A stretch of 64,000 nucleotides of DNA, taken from contig CM007989.1 of assembly GCA_002189035.1 (NCBI GenBank), positions 4,402,001 to 4,466,000 on the forward strand, written 5' to 3'. The DNA is from Utricularia gibba. Lineage: Eukaryota > Streptophyta > Magnoliopsida > Lamiales > Lentibulariaceae. The stretch's first letter is position 1; each line of letters opens with the position of its first letter. The position numbers and the translations under genes are program-made. This document shows, in pieces, positions 10,624 through 23,611 of this stretch. The notes beneath the pieces were generated by a model. That model searched no databases. It saw nothing but the letters and a program-made list of their open reading frames with translations, and was not told the DNA's origin.

Positions 10624-13303
10624 ATGCGAGCCCTGAGAAAGGCTCTCACGAGAAGGCCCGCTTTATTCCATGGCCTCTGCGCCGCCGCCTTTTTCACTCT
10701 CGTTGTGCTAGCAATTCAGTTTGCCTTTACAGGTAACCTTGCTTCTGTTTCATCTTCCATTTTCATTCACGAACTCATCTCTTAATTGCGGATCTGTGCT
10801 CCGTTTGCAGGAAGTCGCGGCATTGCGCATTATGTGGAGGTGGATATTGGTACTTTATCTGATTTCGAAACCAATGTTCAGCAGTGTGTGGTCAGTCTCA
10901 TGCCACTCTTGCAATGTCATCATTTCCTTTTGCATTACAGCATTTTCCGAGTGACTGATGTAACATTTTCTGCGGGGAAAAAATAGTCTTCGTATTTGTG
11001 TATGTTTGATCTTTGGAGCAAAATAAAAAAAAAAACCTTTCCGTTACCAAGATTTGCCTTAGGGGGGCGATCGATAATGTTTTTTTTTTTTATCGTGGTC
11101 TTCTGGGTGATGGTTTTCCTTCTTGCAGGCAGATAGAGGCCTTGGGCTTACTGCTCAGCCTATCGATCATTGTAATTTGGTTCTCAAGTTTCCAGAGGGG
11201 ACTAATAGCACCTGGGTTTGACCCTTAAGACTCAGATACTACAGATATTTATTTTGTTTCAATGTTTGATGTCCTGTAATTATTATTTCCTTCTCGCTTG
11301 GCAGTACAATGAACAATTCAAAATATTTGAGCCCCTGGAGTATAAATATGATATTTGTGAAGCATTGCTTCTGTGGGAACAGGTATTCATCATCCTATAC
11401 CAATATGCTGATCTGCTTCTTTGGACTTCAATCAAGCCTAAATGTATCTTGATTGCAGTATCGTAATATGACCACCGTGTTGACTAGGGAATACTTAGAT
11501 GCTCGTCCTTCTGGATGGCTAGAGTATGCTCCAAAAAGGATTGCACAGTTGTATGCTAACATTTTCTTTTCTTTTCAAGTTCTTTGAATGAAGCTGACAT
11601 TGCATTTCTACCTTTCCACTCTTTTGAGGCAAGTTGATCTCCCATAATTTTTCTTTTATGTTTATTTATTGTCTTAGAGGAGAGAAAAAATGCCACAACA
11701 AGACGCTGTGTGAGGATAATCTTAATATACTTTTACCAGCAAAACCTCCTTTCCATCCCCGTCAATTTGCAAGTTGTGCTGTTGTTGGTAACTCTGGAGA
11801 TCTTTTGAAGACTGAATTTGGCAAAGAAATTGACAGTCATGATGCAGTTATAAGAGACAATGAAGCCCCTGTAAATGAGGTAGATATTTGAATGTAACTT
11901 TTATCATTTGTTTTGTTATAATGTTAATACGTGTAAGAAGGGCATTTTCTAGATACTGCTGGCATTGTATTCCTGTGTGGTTATCTGGATTTTCAATTTC
12001 CCTTCCCCGTCTTCTTCTAAGAGGCTTCATTTGGAATATTGTTGTCGTGCATTGAGAGTACTGAGATGTAAGAAATGGTGTTAATTGTTTGTGTTCATGA
12101 TGATCACCTTTACATACTCCGCAGAAATATGCCAAGTATGTTGGCCTGAAGAGAGATTTTCGCCTTGTTGTTCGGGGTGCTGCTCGTAACATGGTTCCTA
12201 TTCTCAATGGATCAGGTCTGGTATATGCCGTTGAATTAAGTAATTCTAGTAGATTCAGTGTTGGTTTGTATTATAAAGATAAGAGACATTTATCAATGAA
12301 TCCGATGTTTCTTCCTATTCCTTTGGGGACAATGGGATCCAGAACTGATGCATTGCCTTTTATTTATTCAATTGCAGATGACGAAGTGCTTATCATAAAA
12401 AGCCTCACTCATAGAGAAATCAACGCAGTGATAAAGGTAGATATGGAAGATGATAACTAAATGTGTAAGCAGATTCGATTGTCTGCTGTGCGACATATTT
12501 TACGTGCATATATCTAAGAAGCCAATTCAAACTTATCTTGCCATCACTGCAGACTCTCCCCAATCCAGTTTACCTATTTCAAGGTATTGTACTTCGTAGG
12601 GGTGCCAAGGGAACTGGAATGAAATCGATAGAGCTGGCACTTTCCATGTGTGATATCGTTGACATCTACGGTTTCACCGTTGATCCTGGATATACCGAGT
12701 GGTCATACCATTTTTTCACTGTGCTGCTTCTTCGTTTTCCCGTCTCTCCGGCTAACATAAAACTTTCTCAATGGTTCAGGACAAGATACTTCTCAACACC
12801 AAGGAAAGGGCATAATCCACTTCAAGGAAGAGCTTACTACCAACTTCTCGAATGTCTTGGTGTCAGTTTCTTACTCTTTGGGGAAGTTCAGCTTTCTCAT
12901 CTACCCTTCTCAACCTCACTTCATTTCACATATGAAGGTTATTCGCATCCATTCTCCCATGCGAGACAAAAGGAAGCAAGACTGGTCTAGTATACCCACC
13001 CGAGCAGCAATTACCAGAGCTCATGCTGCGGCCGTGCGGTTGAAGGAGAGTTCAAGTGGGCGAGAGGGGGAATCAGGACAATTTAGAAGCTGTAAAGTAT
13101 GGGGACGATCAACTAGCGACCAGGTCTCCGGCTCACCGGACATGAGTGATCGCCGGAAGAAGTCGAATTACGCCAAATGGGAACAGATGCCATTTGAGCA
13201 GCTGAGGAAGGAAGCCCAGGATCATTTCACACAGATGGAGGGCGTGTCTCTGTACAAAATGGATGGTAACAAACTGGATGATCTCGTATGCGTCAGGCAT
13301 TAG
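10624..13303 (+). CDS. GT29 sialyltransferase-like protein (SIA1/MGP2-like)
   Basis: A type II Golgi membrane protein. The start at 10624 gives a short basic tail ([12 protein letters not shown]) and a signal anchor of about 20 residues ([18 protein letters not shown]). Eleven exons can be joined in frame: 10624-10732, 10811-10890, 11129-11215, 11305-11382, 11459-11550, 11678-11879, 12125-12215, 12378-12436, 12553-12701, 12780-12861 and 12938-13303. Sialylmotif L is [11 protein letters not shown]...[14 protein letters not shown] in exon 6, and sialylmotif S is [21 protein letters not shown] in exon 9. The end [18 protein letters not shown] closes at TAG. Plants lack typical sialic acid. Arabidopsis relatives are needed for pollen function, and one GT29 member, GALT29A, is a galactosyltransferase for arabinogalactan, so the substrate here is open. 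The SIA1 assignment rests on the long basic C-terminal domain ([19 protein letters not shown]) as I recall it. The frame is intact throughout. Confidence 0.87.
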
Positions 13304-14250
13304 TCCTCAGAGCCTTCATTCCCCCCTTACAAAAGAAAAAAAAAACCATATGTATTTTACAGGATGGTTGGTTCCGTCGATCCTGACATATGAACGTGGT
13401 TCTTTGCATCTAGAGATCTTTGAAAGTGATGGGTGGGGTGTTCTAAATTTCACCTATTTCGGATTTTGGTTTTTTTTTCGAAATGTATTTAAAAGTATGT
13501 TTATTTTATTAACTGAAAATAAATAAGAACACATAAAAGCAACAGAAAATTATATATTCTGTAATGATGGTTTAAAAATATTTCTAATCATTGAGTTGAT
13601 CAGGTAATTTTAAGATTCAAATAGTTCATTATAAAAGAATAAACATATTTTTATAAAATAGGAACAATCGAATAAAATACAATTCATTTTATAAACTTAG
13701 GAGATTTAATCAATTTTTTTATTTTCTAATCTTACATAGATTAGGAATTGATTGTAATAATCTAAGATTAAGTCAAATGTTGGATTATTTTCCTCTTCCA
13801 ATAATTCTGCTATTGTAATTAAAATATTACAACATTTTTTATATGGAAAATGTGAAATGTAAAATTTTTCTGAAATTCAAACATTGGTCTATTTACATAA
13901 AAAAAAAAAGTTAATATGATATAATATGTAAAGTATTTATATAATTTTGATGATCTTATTTTTCAAAATTATTTTTTTATATAAGTTCTTTTAATGGAAC
14001 AAAATTAATTTGAAAATATAATTTATTTTAAAACATATTTGTATAATTTAATTTTTTTTTATTTAAAAATATAATAAAAAATATAAATGATTCTTTAGGA
14101 TAATATAATATTTTTTAAAAAGAATTATATAATATTCATGTACGGAAAATGCGAAAGGTTCCTGGAGTTCCGTCCTTGAGGATGGTTAAATCCGATTCTT
14201 GACTACCAAATGAAGTCTGCAGAGAAGGGAGTTTAGACTTTGGATACAAC
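13304..14250. other. AT-rich intergenic region
   Basis: Strongly AT-rich (especially 13480-14120) with long A and T runs. I see no gene or repeat structure. The first 100 bases or so are the probable 3' UTR of the sialyltransferase-like gene. Confidence 0.5.
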
Positions 14251-14385
14251 AAATGCTACTGCTAGTGCTATGGCTAATTGGTAGTATTACGTTGAGGCTA
14301 GGAAGAGGGAAGGATTGGGTGAATTGGGTTTGGGCTTCGTCCTTTGTCTGCATTCACCCCCTTGTGTTTGGACCATTCCTTCTCA

Positions 14386-14410
14386 GAGACGAGACGAGAC
14401 GAGACGAGAC
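14386..14410 (+). repeat. (GAGAC)5 microsatellite in the leader of the NFRKB-like gene
   Basis: Five perfect GAGAC units sit upstream of the start codon at 15230. The leader appears to be split by an intron (a first exon around 14300-14500 and an acceptor shortly before 15220), so the repeat is probably in a transcribed 5' UTR exon. Confidence 0.7.
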
Positions 14411-15229
14411 GATGCCTTGTTCATCTTCATCTCTTCCTCTCCGCTAATTTTTTATCTATCTGATTCGGATTCTTAACCGCCCGCACTTGGTACGACTCTG
14501 TTCCGGTTTCCGTTCTGGTCACTAGGGCTTCTCCAATTCATGTAATATATTTGGATATATTCCCAGTTTCCCTCCTGATTTCTTTATTATTCTAATGCTT
14601 ATTATTTCGGGTTTCACTGTGCGGTGTGACAATCGGGGTCTGTGAGCATCCAAATGATTTTTGCATCCTGTTTCGCCAAGGCATCGAGTTTTTGTTGGCT
14701 TATTTAACACCCAGCTTAGATTTTTTTGAAAAATTGTGCGTCTTTCATCTTTTATGTACGCGATACATCAAATTCCATGAAAGTTAGAATCAAGATCAGT
14801 TTTTCCTTGACTGCAAAAACCTCCACAAGTTGGGTAGGTGAAATTAATGTCATGTGGTTTATCGCTAACTGGATGATATTTTTTTCCAGAAAAAAAATAG
14901 TTAATCTGATTTTATAGTCACTTTTGGGGGAATGGAAACTAAACGAAGTTTATTCTCTTCTTCTGTGAACTTTCTGAGGTCCTAACGCAGTTACTGGTGC
15001 TAGTTAATGGACCTTGTCCTTTTTTTCTTAATGCCTTACTAATAAAGTCAGGTTAGTGTATGTTACTCTTATTTCTGATTTCTATGTTATTTGCTATGTA
15101 ACTCCGCCCTTCACATTAATGATGATAGATCTTGTTATACCTTTGCATTGACTTGGCTTATCAAGTGAGTGAAGAAATGAAGTGATTTTTTCCGTGCGTT
15201 TTATGCAGTACCTGTAGTTGGGGCTAGGT

Positions 15230-18200
15230 ATGGCTAATAAGCAAAAGAAACGGTTGAATGTAACAGCCATAGTTGGATGCCCTTCGCGTGAGCAGTACAG
15301 GGTGAACAAGAAAAAATTTTGTGCGCGAAGACATGATCTTGAAATGAGTGCGAACATCTCCCTCGAGTGGGATGACAAGAAAAAAGGTGTATTTCCAAAA
15401 AGGGAGCAAATTAGCCTGATGCGAAGGCAGTTGATTCCATTTTTTGAGCCTGGATCATATGGTCACAATGCTTTGGCTGATGTCCTACCTGTGCCGAAGG
15501 GGATATTTGATTTAAAGGATCTCTCTGATGTGCTGTCATATGAGGTATAAAGAGTCCACGGGCTAAGCACGTTGAAATTTCTTTTAAATAGCCTCCAGTT
15601 TTCTTTTCCCGGGAATTGTACGCTCATATGGGACTGTTTGTAGGTCTGGCAGAGTCATTTGTCTGAAGAGGAAAGAGGACTTCTTTCATGCCTTCTGCCA
15701 AAGGGCCAAAGTCCTGATGCAGTCGTGCAGGCTCTGCTTGCTGGGGAAAACTTCCATTTTGGAAATCCTTTTATAAAATGGCAAGTTTTTTTTTTTTCTT
15801 TCAGTATTTTGATTTTACTTCAATGCATGCCTGAACGGAGACATAAACATCAGATCATGATAACAATGAGAAAACAAGTTTTTCTAGGAGAGGTGTAAGT
15901 TTGGGTGGCATGTTAACAAAAGCTGTAATCCTGCAGGAGTTCTTCTCTGTGTCACGGAGAGCTTCATCCTGATTATGTTCTTCAGGTGGAACGGTCCCGC
16001 AAAGGCCTAAAGAAACATTATAATGTGGATTTACATGAATATCATCATGAGTATGCTTTCATGTTTAACATTTTTGGTCCTCCGGATCTTTAATATCAGT
16101 TTAGCTGTCTTAGATGTTTAGACTAACTGAAATGTTTTCTTTTCTTAGCATGATACAGAATTTGCAGTTTTGGAAGGGAAAGTGGGCCAACTATAAATAT
16201 CCTGAAGTCGAATTTTTTCAAGATATTTGGCGGTTAAGTTCTTGTTCTATATCTCTGTGTTTATAATCTCTTTTATTCCTGTTCACTTTTGGATATCTGC
16301 ATGGAATGTAGCGTACTGTAATAACACCCAGTGGATGTAAGCATGAAGCATTTAGTTATTTTTAGGTTTTGGCTCGTTTAGATATTGGGTGCCATTTTAT
16401 CTTGTTCGCTGAACATTAATATTTCATTCAAATAAATATCTCATTGGAACATTGCAATGAGTGTAGTTTCACTGAGAATGCGAATGGAATGGAAGAAAAT
16501 GTAGCTGCAACACCTGAGCCTTGTTCCTTGGACGACTCCAAGCTGGTTGATAGTGGTGATAACCAGAATTCTGGAACCGCTCAGGGAGAGTCCAAAAGAA
16601 GGTAACTGAGAACTCTTTTTAATCTCGCTTAGCCTCTTTCTCAGCTAAACCTCCGCAGCAGGAGTTAGTGAAAATTGTGTAATTTTCTTGATTACACATA
16701 AAGGACATAACTTTTTTTTTTTTTTTTTTATGATTCCATGAATAGGCCAAAGTGGTGTTCAGTCCCCCAAAAAAGAGCAAAGCTACTGGAGCATGTCAAT
16801 GAGCTCGGAGACGGAGATGGAGCCAAGTATATGTCATATGTGAAGGTTGTCTTTACATTACAGATCTTTTTTGGCCTTCCCTTGATAATGAATAACGTGT
16901 ATGCCTGATGTGTTAAGAGAATTCTCACACATTTTGAAGTATATTGTCTATTGTGACGTATTAATGGAGCTTTTTTCTTTGTCAGTAGCTACTATTATAT
17001 TTTGCCTCCTGCACTTATCCCCCCCCCCCCCACCACTCCCCTCCTTCGTACATGATATTGATCTTTTGCTTCTTCTTTTTATAGTTGTGTGTACTGATTT
17101 GGTTCCTCAGGTCAGCAAAGAACAGCATGCGCGTTTTAGAAACAGCCTGAAGCTTGCTGGCAATGATGTTCCACCTAGCTCTTTAAGTAGTGTTCTAGGG
17201 ATTATTGACCCTCTGGATGTTCAACCATTTGAAAGGTTTGAGGAAGAGGAAAAAAAGAAGCTGCATGAATGCTGGTTAGTATTTTAGTTTTCTTTTCTTC
17301 TTCATCCTGAGGGGAATGTCTGTCCTCCTGAGACTTGAGTTCATTGCAACATAAATTGTTTAAGGTTGAAGATGGTGGATAAAGATATCCAAAATGCTTT
17401 CCTTCACATGAGAAAGAGACAATCACAGAAACAAGCAACGGCATGTTCTCTCGCAAAAGAAATGAGGCAAAAACTGATTGAGGTCTGCCATTTTGTTTTC
17501 GTACGTGATCTTATCCAAGTTTTCTGCCATTTCCATTCTCATACACACAACAATTTTTGGCTTCGATTTATGTGCAGGCACCTGGAGATGATGAGAAAGT
17601 ATTTTCACAAGACACACCAGTTGCAATTATCAATGACCGTGAAGGGCTTCAAAGTCTGTTTTCTGATGCAAATAAGGTTTGATCTGTTGCCCCTATTTCC
17701 TGCTTAACTGGGCATAGCATGGTCGGGGTTGTTACAACATGTTTCTTTTTCCGTATTTGCTAAATTTCTCGACATCCCACCCTTTTCTTTTTATGGAATC
17801 ATGGACTTGTATCACGGCATGTTTTTCTTTTTTTTTATTCTGATGTTTGTTTTTGTCTTGCAATACCTATGACGACTAACTGCCTAGGCATCTCCTTAGA
17901 GTTGGGTATCGATTTAAAAATGCTACAAGGACTTGGAATTGACTTCTTTTTTGGAGAAAGAAAAAAAGGAAATTTACAATGCGATCTCAAATTGCTTTGC
18001 TTTCTCCTGGGACCTAATTATGTGTTTTCATGTTTACGTTTTTGTCAGGGTGAAAAGGCAATCAGAAGTGACTCCATTCGCGAGGAGCAGGATCATGAAA
18101 ATGATGATGCCAACTATTTATCAGAGCCTGCTTCCATTCATAATCATAACCCGCTGAAGATTTCTTTCAGTGATGGCTCCCCAACGATTACTCTAGCCAC

Positions 18201-19343
18201 CTCTGCTTCTATCCATGGTCAGCAGAAGCCGCAAGCTTGTTCACGTAATAGCTATTGCCAGACTGATTCGGTTGAGTGCCTCAAAGATAAAAGAAGTGAA
18301 GCAGTAGAAAATGATTCTGCAAGTGTATCAGAGTATCCAAGGAATCTGAATCATGTTGATGTTCCAGCTGTGCAAGAGTACCCATTTCCATCAACTAGCA
18401 GTGGTTGGGTGGACGATGCTCATGGTTACTTTAACCCCACGGATGTCAATTCTGCGTATGCAGCACATCAAGATCTGTCAATTGGAAGCGAAAATTATTC
18501 CAGTGGCCAAACACTCAGAATCCTCAGGCTTGAAGCTGATCAGCAGGCTAAAGATGTGAAGAAGGATATGCTACAAATGAGAACCGATAATCTACCATTT
18601 TTCACGACGTACACGAACCCTGATTGCAGCGAACTCCTCCAGTCTGTCGTCAAGGATCAGAACAACCTACAATGTCACCATCAGGAAAAACAAACAGGTT
18701 TAGATTTCCAACCGGATAGCTATCCCATGATTGATAGAGGGAGGCTTCCTAGAGATATAAGGGTGAGTTGGTGCATCCATCAGTTCCTCTGGAGATGAGG
18801 CAGAAAAGGTTGGATGATGTATATATTCGAGAGAATGTGTATCCTGGTGGTTGCTTTGCTCTTCCTGGTCGTGTTCATCAGCAACCTCTAAATCAGGGCT
18901 GGGTAGGTAACATCAGCCCGGTGGGCATGCCAGTCATCCCAGAAACTCATTCTAATGGGGTGTTGGCTCAAGGTCTTCATGCATATGACAGCGGTTTTCG
19001 GCATGCTTGGCCTCCATTTGGTGTTGTTGATGGGCATCATAGCCTAAGCGCTGGAATCAACACGGATCAAACCCTTTACTCTGTTGTTTCAGAATGTGGG
19101 GAAATAAGTCCTCGAATCAATCACGAGGCATTGGTTTCTAACACTAGTTTCCTTTCTCCTGGAAATTTTGGTGGAATTGGTCGAGGGTCACCCTCCAGGG
19201 GCCTTTGCTCATCTCAGCCGTTGATTTACTCTAGTGACCATGAGCAAGCTACGAACGTCAAGCTCAGCAACTTGGGATGGATGACAATTCCACCGCAGAA
19301 TCCCAGGATACAGGAGCAGACCCTAAGGTCTTGGAATAAATGA
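15230..19343 (+). CDS. NFRKB-like DEUBAD-domain nuclear protein (apparent frameshift)
   Basis: This matches the plant 'nuclear factor related to kappa-B-binding protein' family (At5g13950-like). The start MANKQKKRLNVTAIVGC lies at 15230. The exons at 15230-15544, 15644-15780, 15937-16050 and 16149-16232 carry the DEUBAD-type helical region (IFDLKDLSDVLSYEVWQSHL, LLPKGQSPDAVVQALL). In animals this domain binds UCH37 in INO80 complexes. Further exons follow at 16467-16601, 16746-16845, 17111-17274, 17365-17482, 17578-17676 and 18049 onward; they encode a basic patch (KRRPKWCSVPQKRAKLLEH) and a long low-complexity Ser/Asn/Gln-rich tail ending LRSWNK at TGA 19341-19343. Intron 2 uses a GC donor. 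Between 18753 and 18798 the frame must shift by one base for the conserved block PSVPLEMRQKRLDDVYIREN to follow. A 21-base intron there would not repair the frame, so a missing base in the ATAAGGG run is the simplest reading. Function in the plant is not established. Confidence 0.82.
15781..15936 (+). other. GC-AG intron (intron 2 of the NFRKB-like gene)
   Basis: The exon ends ...AAAATG and the intron begins GCAAGTTTT and ends CTGCAG. Joining gives FIKWSSSLCHGELHPDYVLQ, which is the conserved family reading. No GT donor nearby preserves this frame. Confidence 0.8.
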
Positions 19344-20026
19344 GGATTCACCACTGAGTACACAAAACCGCGGGCAGAACATTGACACCATGTGAACCAA
19401 GAGTTTTGTGCATGAAACCTTGACTGGGAAGGAAGATTAGCTGTTGCAAGCTGCACTACCTGTATTCCCCTGGATCTTCCTATATCATGCCTTTTGTCAT
19501 CTGCATGTCGGGCTTCCTCTGACCTTGTTCTTCTGATAATTGTTGGGGGTAATGAAAGCCCTAATGTAGCACAGTGTACATAATAGATTCAGCGGCCTTT
19601 TTTCAATGCATATCAGTCAAAATAGTAAGTCAAGAACCGAAGTGAAGATAAATAGGCAGATGACTCGCAGTTACTTGTGCAAGGCTTACACAAGAAATTG
19701 GGAAACTAAAATTGGTAACACCTGCCAAAATTATGGGTGTACGAACTGGATATATTTTTTGCCTTATTTTGTCACTCTTATTCTCTCTACTACTCTAGAA
19801 TCTTGCAAAGCTCCCTTCGCTTTTTCCAGGGCATGTATTATTACACTGCTAATATTGCTTTGACTTCATTGGGGTAACTTGGTGTTGAATTGCATCAATG
19901 TATATACATGGCGGTTTTCACAGAGTCACTGAGTTGGATATAAATGTGCACAGAAGCAACCAGGGAAACAAAACAACCTGGAGGAAATGCTAACATTTGA
20001 GTGGCAGCTGCTGGTTGTTTTGTTTG
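19344..20026. other. Convergent 3' UTR region
   Basis: The 3' ends of the NFRKB-like gene (+) and the receptor-like kinase (-) face each other across about 680 bases. No separate gene is seen. The short reading frames on the plus strand here are not conserved families. Confidence 0.5.
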
Positions 20027-22227
20027 TTACTTGGAAGCCCTGAAAAGTTGGCTTCCCAGTGTAACAACTGGGGTTCCTTCTCCCATGATTATTGTTAAGC
20101 TCATCTCCTTCTCTAGAATTCCATCCAATTCCGATACCACTTGGTTCATCGATGGCCGCCTCTCGTTCGCATTCTGCAAACACAGCACCATCAGCTGCAT
20201 CAACTCTTCCATCCCTTCTCTTGTATAACAATTTCCCAATCTCTGGTCAACTATTCTGCTTCTATCCTCAATCTCTTCTCCCACCTGCCCACATGTCACT
20301 ATTCATTAGCCTTCATCACCTGGAGTTTTCAAACACACGTGTGTTATTGTAATATTTCACACCACAACATCACGCTGCAATCAAGTCCATCTGCTATCCT
20401 CTATGTAACAGACAACAAAAAGGGGTGTGATAATGTGCCATTCTGGAGTAAAGCAACCTAGAAGTGAAAGATTATATACCCACTCTGCTATGTCTTGGCC
20501 TAGAGCAAGTTCTGAAGGCACAACTTCCTTAGCTTGACGCCCACAAACTAATTCCAGAAGAAACACCCCAAAACTGTACACATCAGATCTGTCAGAAAAT
20601 CGTCTGGACTCTCTGACCCTGCAAAGAAGTGATCACTAATTAGTGCAGTGCAAAACTGTACCATGGTATTTCAAGTTTGTATGCTATTTGAGAGAGTAAG
20701 TGGTTTTTGGTCGGTTTCCCGAGTATATAGATGAAAGATTTTGGCCTGTAGAACAAGCCTGTGCATCTTAGTTGGAAAATGTGAAATAGGAAGCATGGTG
20801 TTTACTCTGGAGCAAGAAAAATATCATGAGGAGCATTCTCTTGAGAAGAGGGGCCTCCAGTATCATATCTCCCTAGAAAATCAAGTATCCCGGCATCGGC
20901 TACTTTGGGTACGAAATCCTCATCAACCAGGACATTAGCTGTCTTGAAATCCTTGTGGATTAACTTTGGACTAAGGGAATGCAGATGGTTCAAACCTTTA
21001 AAGAAAATTTAGAAAAGCATCAATTACGTGAAATGTTCAGGAGGTGAATTCAGAAGAGTGCATATTCTATTGTACCTTGTAAGTTGTAATAACGAACACA
21101 CAAAATAATACCAGGAAAACTTAAAATACTGACTGCCTTTGCAGAAGATCACCTCTAGCAGCTCCAAGAGCTATTGCCAGCCTGTGCTTGAAGTCCAGCT
21201 TAACTGGCGCAACCTGACTCGTACCTTGGATGTAGAAACAAGTGTACATTAGATTTTCTGGTGTTGGTTAACACAAATTCTGCATGCATTTAAAGAGATA
21301 ATTACCATACAAATGGGAAGAAACACTTCCATTTGAAATAAACTCATAGACAAGAACCTGCTGCTCATTTTCTTGGCAATAACCCAGAAGGGTCACAAGA
21401 TTTCGGTGTCGAATAAATGAAAGAGAGCGAACCTGATGTAATAAGCAACGTTGATATCATAAACTAGTAAGTTCAAATGAACAGCAAACAAAGACTGGAG
21501 GACACCTGAAATAATTTCAAGTTCAGGGAATCAACATATGTCAACAGCATTCAAGTTTCTGGGGTATTACTTGAAGTCGAATTTTAGTTTCAGCAAAAGT
21601 TGTTTGTTTTCCTTTTTTGAAATAGAGAATTAAATGAATCTTGAACTAAAGGAGGCCACACTGCAGAACAAGGCCATTTGTTATCTGCTGCTTGTGAGAC
21701 CAACACCTTGAACTTGAAGCTCGTGTATCATTTTTCTTGTTACAGTTGAAGAAATGTAATCCATGAGTGAGAGATACAGATACCTCATCTGCAAACTCCT
21801 GACTCGGGGATCCATGTCGCTTTTTTATTGCTACAAGCGTCCCATCATTCAGCAATCCCTTATAAACCTCCCCAAATTTTCCTACACCAATCAAACTTCT
21901 GTCATCAAAATTTCTTGTTGCTGATGACAATTCTTCCATCTCGTATCTCCTTGCCTCGGAGGAGGCAAACTCTGTCCCCAAACCACCGCCAACTACAAGA
22001 AATCAAGTTGCACCCATTCTTCTCAACATTGCTGATATGGTAATATTATTCTAAGAACATGAAAGGAAAGGTTTACTCTGAATAGATGGATCAGAAGAGC
22101 CTGTCCCGGATCTTCTTGAAGAGTTCCTTGCTTGAAAAATGAAATGCCAAAAAATAATAATCACTATGAACACCAATGCAATGGCTCCTGCAGCACCTCC
22201 TAAAATGGCTGCAAGGTTTCTTGACAT
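20027..22227 (-). CDS. Receptor-like Ser/Thr kinase without an ectodomain
   Basis: The start at 22227 places a membrane helix almost at the N-terminus (MSRNLAAILGG, then AGAIALVFIVIIIFWHFIF). A short basic/Ser linker (SSRRSGTGSSDPSIQ) and a kinase domain follow, so the protein has essentially no extracellular part. About seven exons join in frame. The glycine loop is GVGKFGEVYKG and the VAIK lysine is present. The catalytic loop reads HKDFKTANVLVDE (non-RD, catalytic Asp kept) and the Mg loop DAG in place of [17 protein letters not shown] is complete, and the tail MGEGTPVVTLGSQLF is the family's conserved end. The splice joining FLAPE to VRESRRFSDRSD and that joining AARG to LNHLHSLSPK both use GT-AG sites. 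I recall a conserved family of short plant kinases with this N-terminus and tail, but no established substrate. It is probably active as a non-RD kinase and anchored in the plasma membrane by inference. Confidence 0.85.
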
Positions 22228-23575
22228 TTGTTCTGGGAACTAGTCCAACTTTCTCGTTGATGTTTGGGATAAAAGAAAGGAAATAAACATGGGATTGGGA
22301 ATTGCAAGAACATCCAAACACGAGTACAATAATTTCATAGAAAGAGAGCTTTTCCACGAAGCAGGAAATACGGAAAACAAAACATGGAGTACAGAAAAAG
22401 ATCAGGGGCAGCACGTACAAAAAGGTGAACTATAGCAGGAGTAACTGCACCTAGGAAAAGAGTACAATGAAGAAAAAGCTTCCGACTTTTTTCACACAAG
22501 CTAAGCTGTGATTCTCTAAGCAAACCCAGCTTCAGTAAGCAGAGAATGTTAAAGGAGAGGGAGTTTCTGGGTCAGAAGAATTCACCCAACATCCCAACAA
22601 GAGCATAAAGAGAGAAAGAGAACCTGACATATATCAGGTGAGGTTTTCGGTTGACGCAATGGGTGTTGGTTAGTCTAATAACCTTGAAAATGATGCATCA
22701 TCAGCTCGCAAAAAGAACCAACGATTGCTAAAGGGGAATCATTATGAGGGCCAGTCAAGATCACCAATATTCCATACCAGCATTAGTTCCAGACAGACAA
22801 GAAGGTAACACCCAACAGCCGCCGACACTACATGAATTTATTTCTGCAACCCACGAACCGATTCATTATGAATGAATCTCATCCACATGCAAACTTTTTG
22901 TATACTAAGCGCTACAAAACTCTAAGTGTGGACAAGAAAGCGGGAAATGAAATCAATCAATCTCCTTTTTCCCCAAAAAAATAAAAAAACAACTCTAGGA
23001 GGGAGTTCGAGTGAGCATGCGCTGTAAAGCAAAGGAATAAGAGTTGCCAGCAGATACTGCAGCTGGGCAGCAGAATATATATTACACATTTTTTATATAT
23101 ATATCCTTCATTTTCCTCATCTCTTCAGATCCACAATTTGAGTAAGATTCTCGGTCCCGATTACCAACCATCCAAATGAACGTTTCCAGAAAAAAAAAAT
23201 CTGCAGTTGATTCACAGAAAATCACAATTTGCATGGAACTCAGGAGAAAATTAAGCTTGGATGTAATCAACTTTAAAGATATTATTAAATATATTGAACT
23301 ATAAATATACTCATTCACATCAAAATATTTTAGATAAAAATAAATATTTCACATTATAAACAGAAAAGAAATTTATAGATATTAATATTATTTTACTTTT
23401 CTATCTACTTAGAAACCTCAAAGCATTCGTTTTTTTTATTACGAATACGCTAAAAGATAATGGGTAAAATTGTAGTATAATTTGTTTGGATGAAAGTTTC
23501 ATATTAAAGAGAGTTTACATTATTAAGAATTAGATAAAACTTTATTTATAGATTTAAGATAAAATTATATTTGGT

Positions 23576-23577
<2 letters not shown>
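22228..23577. other. Upstream region of the kinase gene
   Basis: Probable 5' UTR (possibly with an intron) and promoter of the minus-strand kinase gene. Composition is moderate to about 23080 and then AT-rich. Short reading frames give no recognisable protein. Confidence 0.4.

Positions 23578-23609
<32 letters not shown>
23578..23609. repeat. (AT)16 microsatellite
   Basis: An uninterrupted run of 16 AT dinucleotides in AT-rich intergenic sequence. Confidence 0.9.

Positions 23610-23611
<2 letters not shown>

Noticed and set aside
14253-14447. Open frame before the NFRKB-like gene as a separate gene
   Set aside because: It overlaps the GAGAC repeat and the probable 5' UTR and has no recognisable domain.
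18763-18783. A 21-base intron as an explanation for the NFRKB-like frame break
   Set aside because: Too short for a plant intron, and removing 21 bases does not change the frame.
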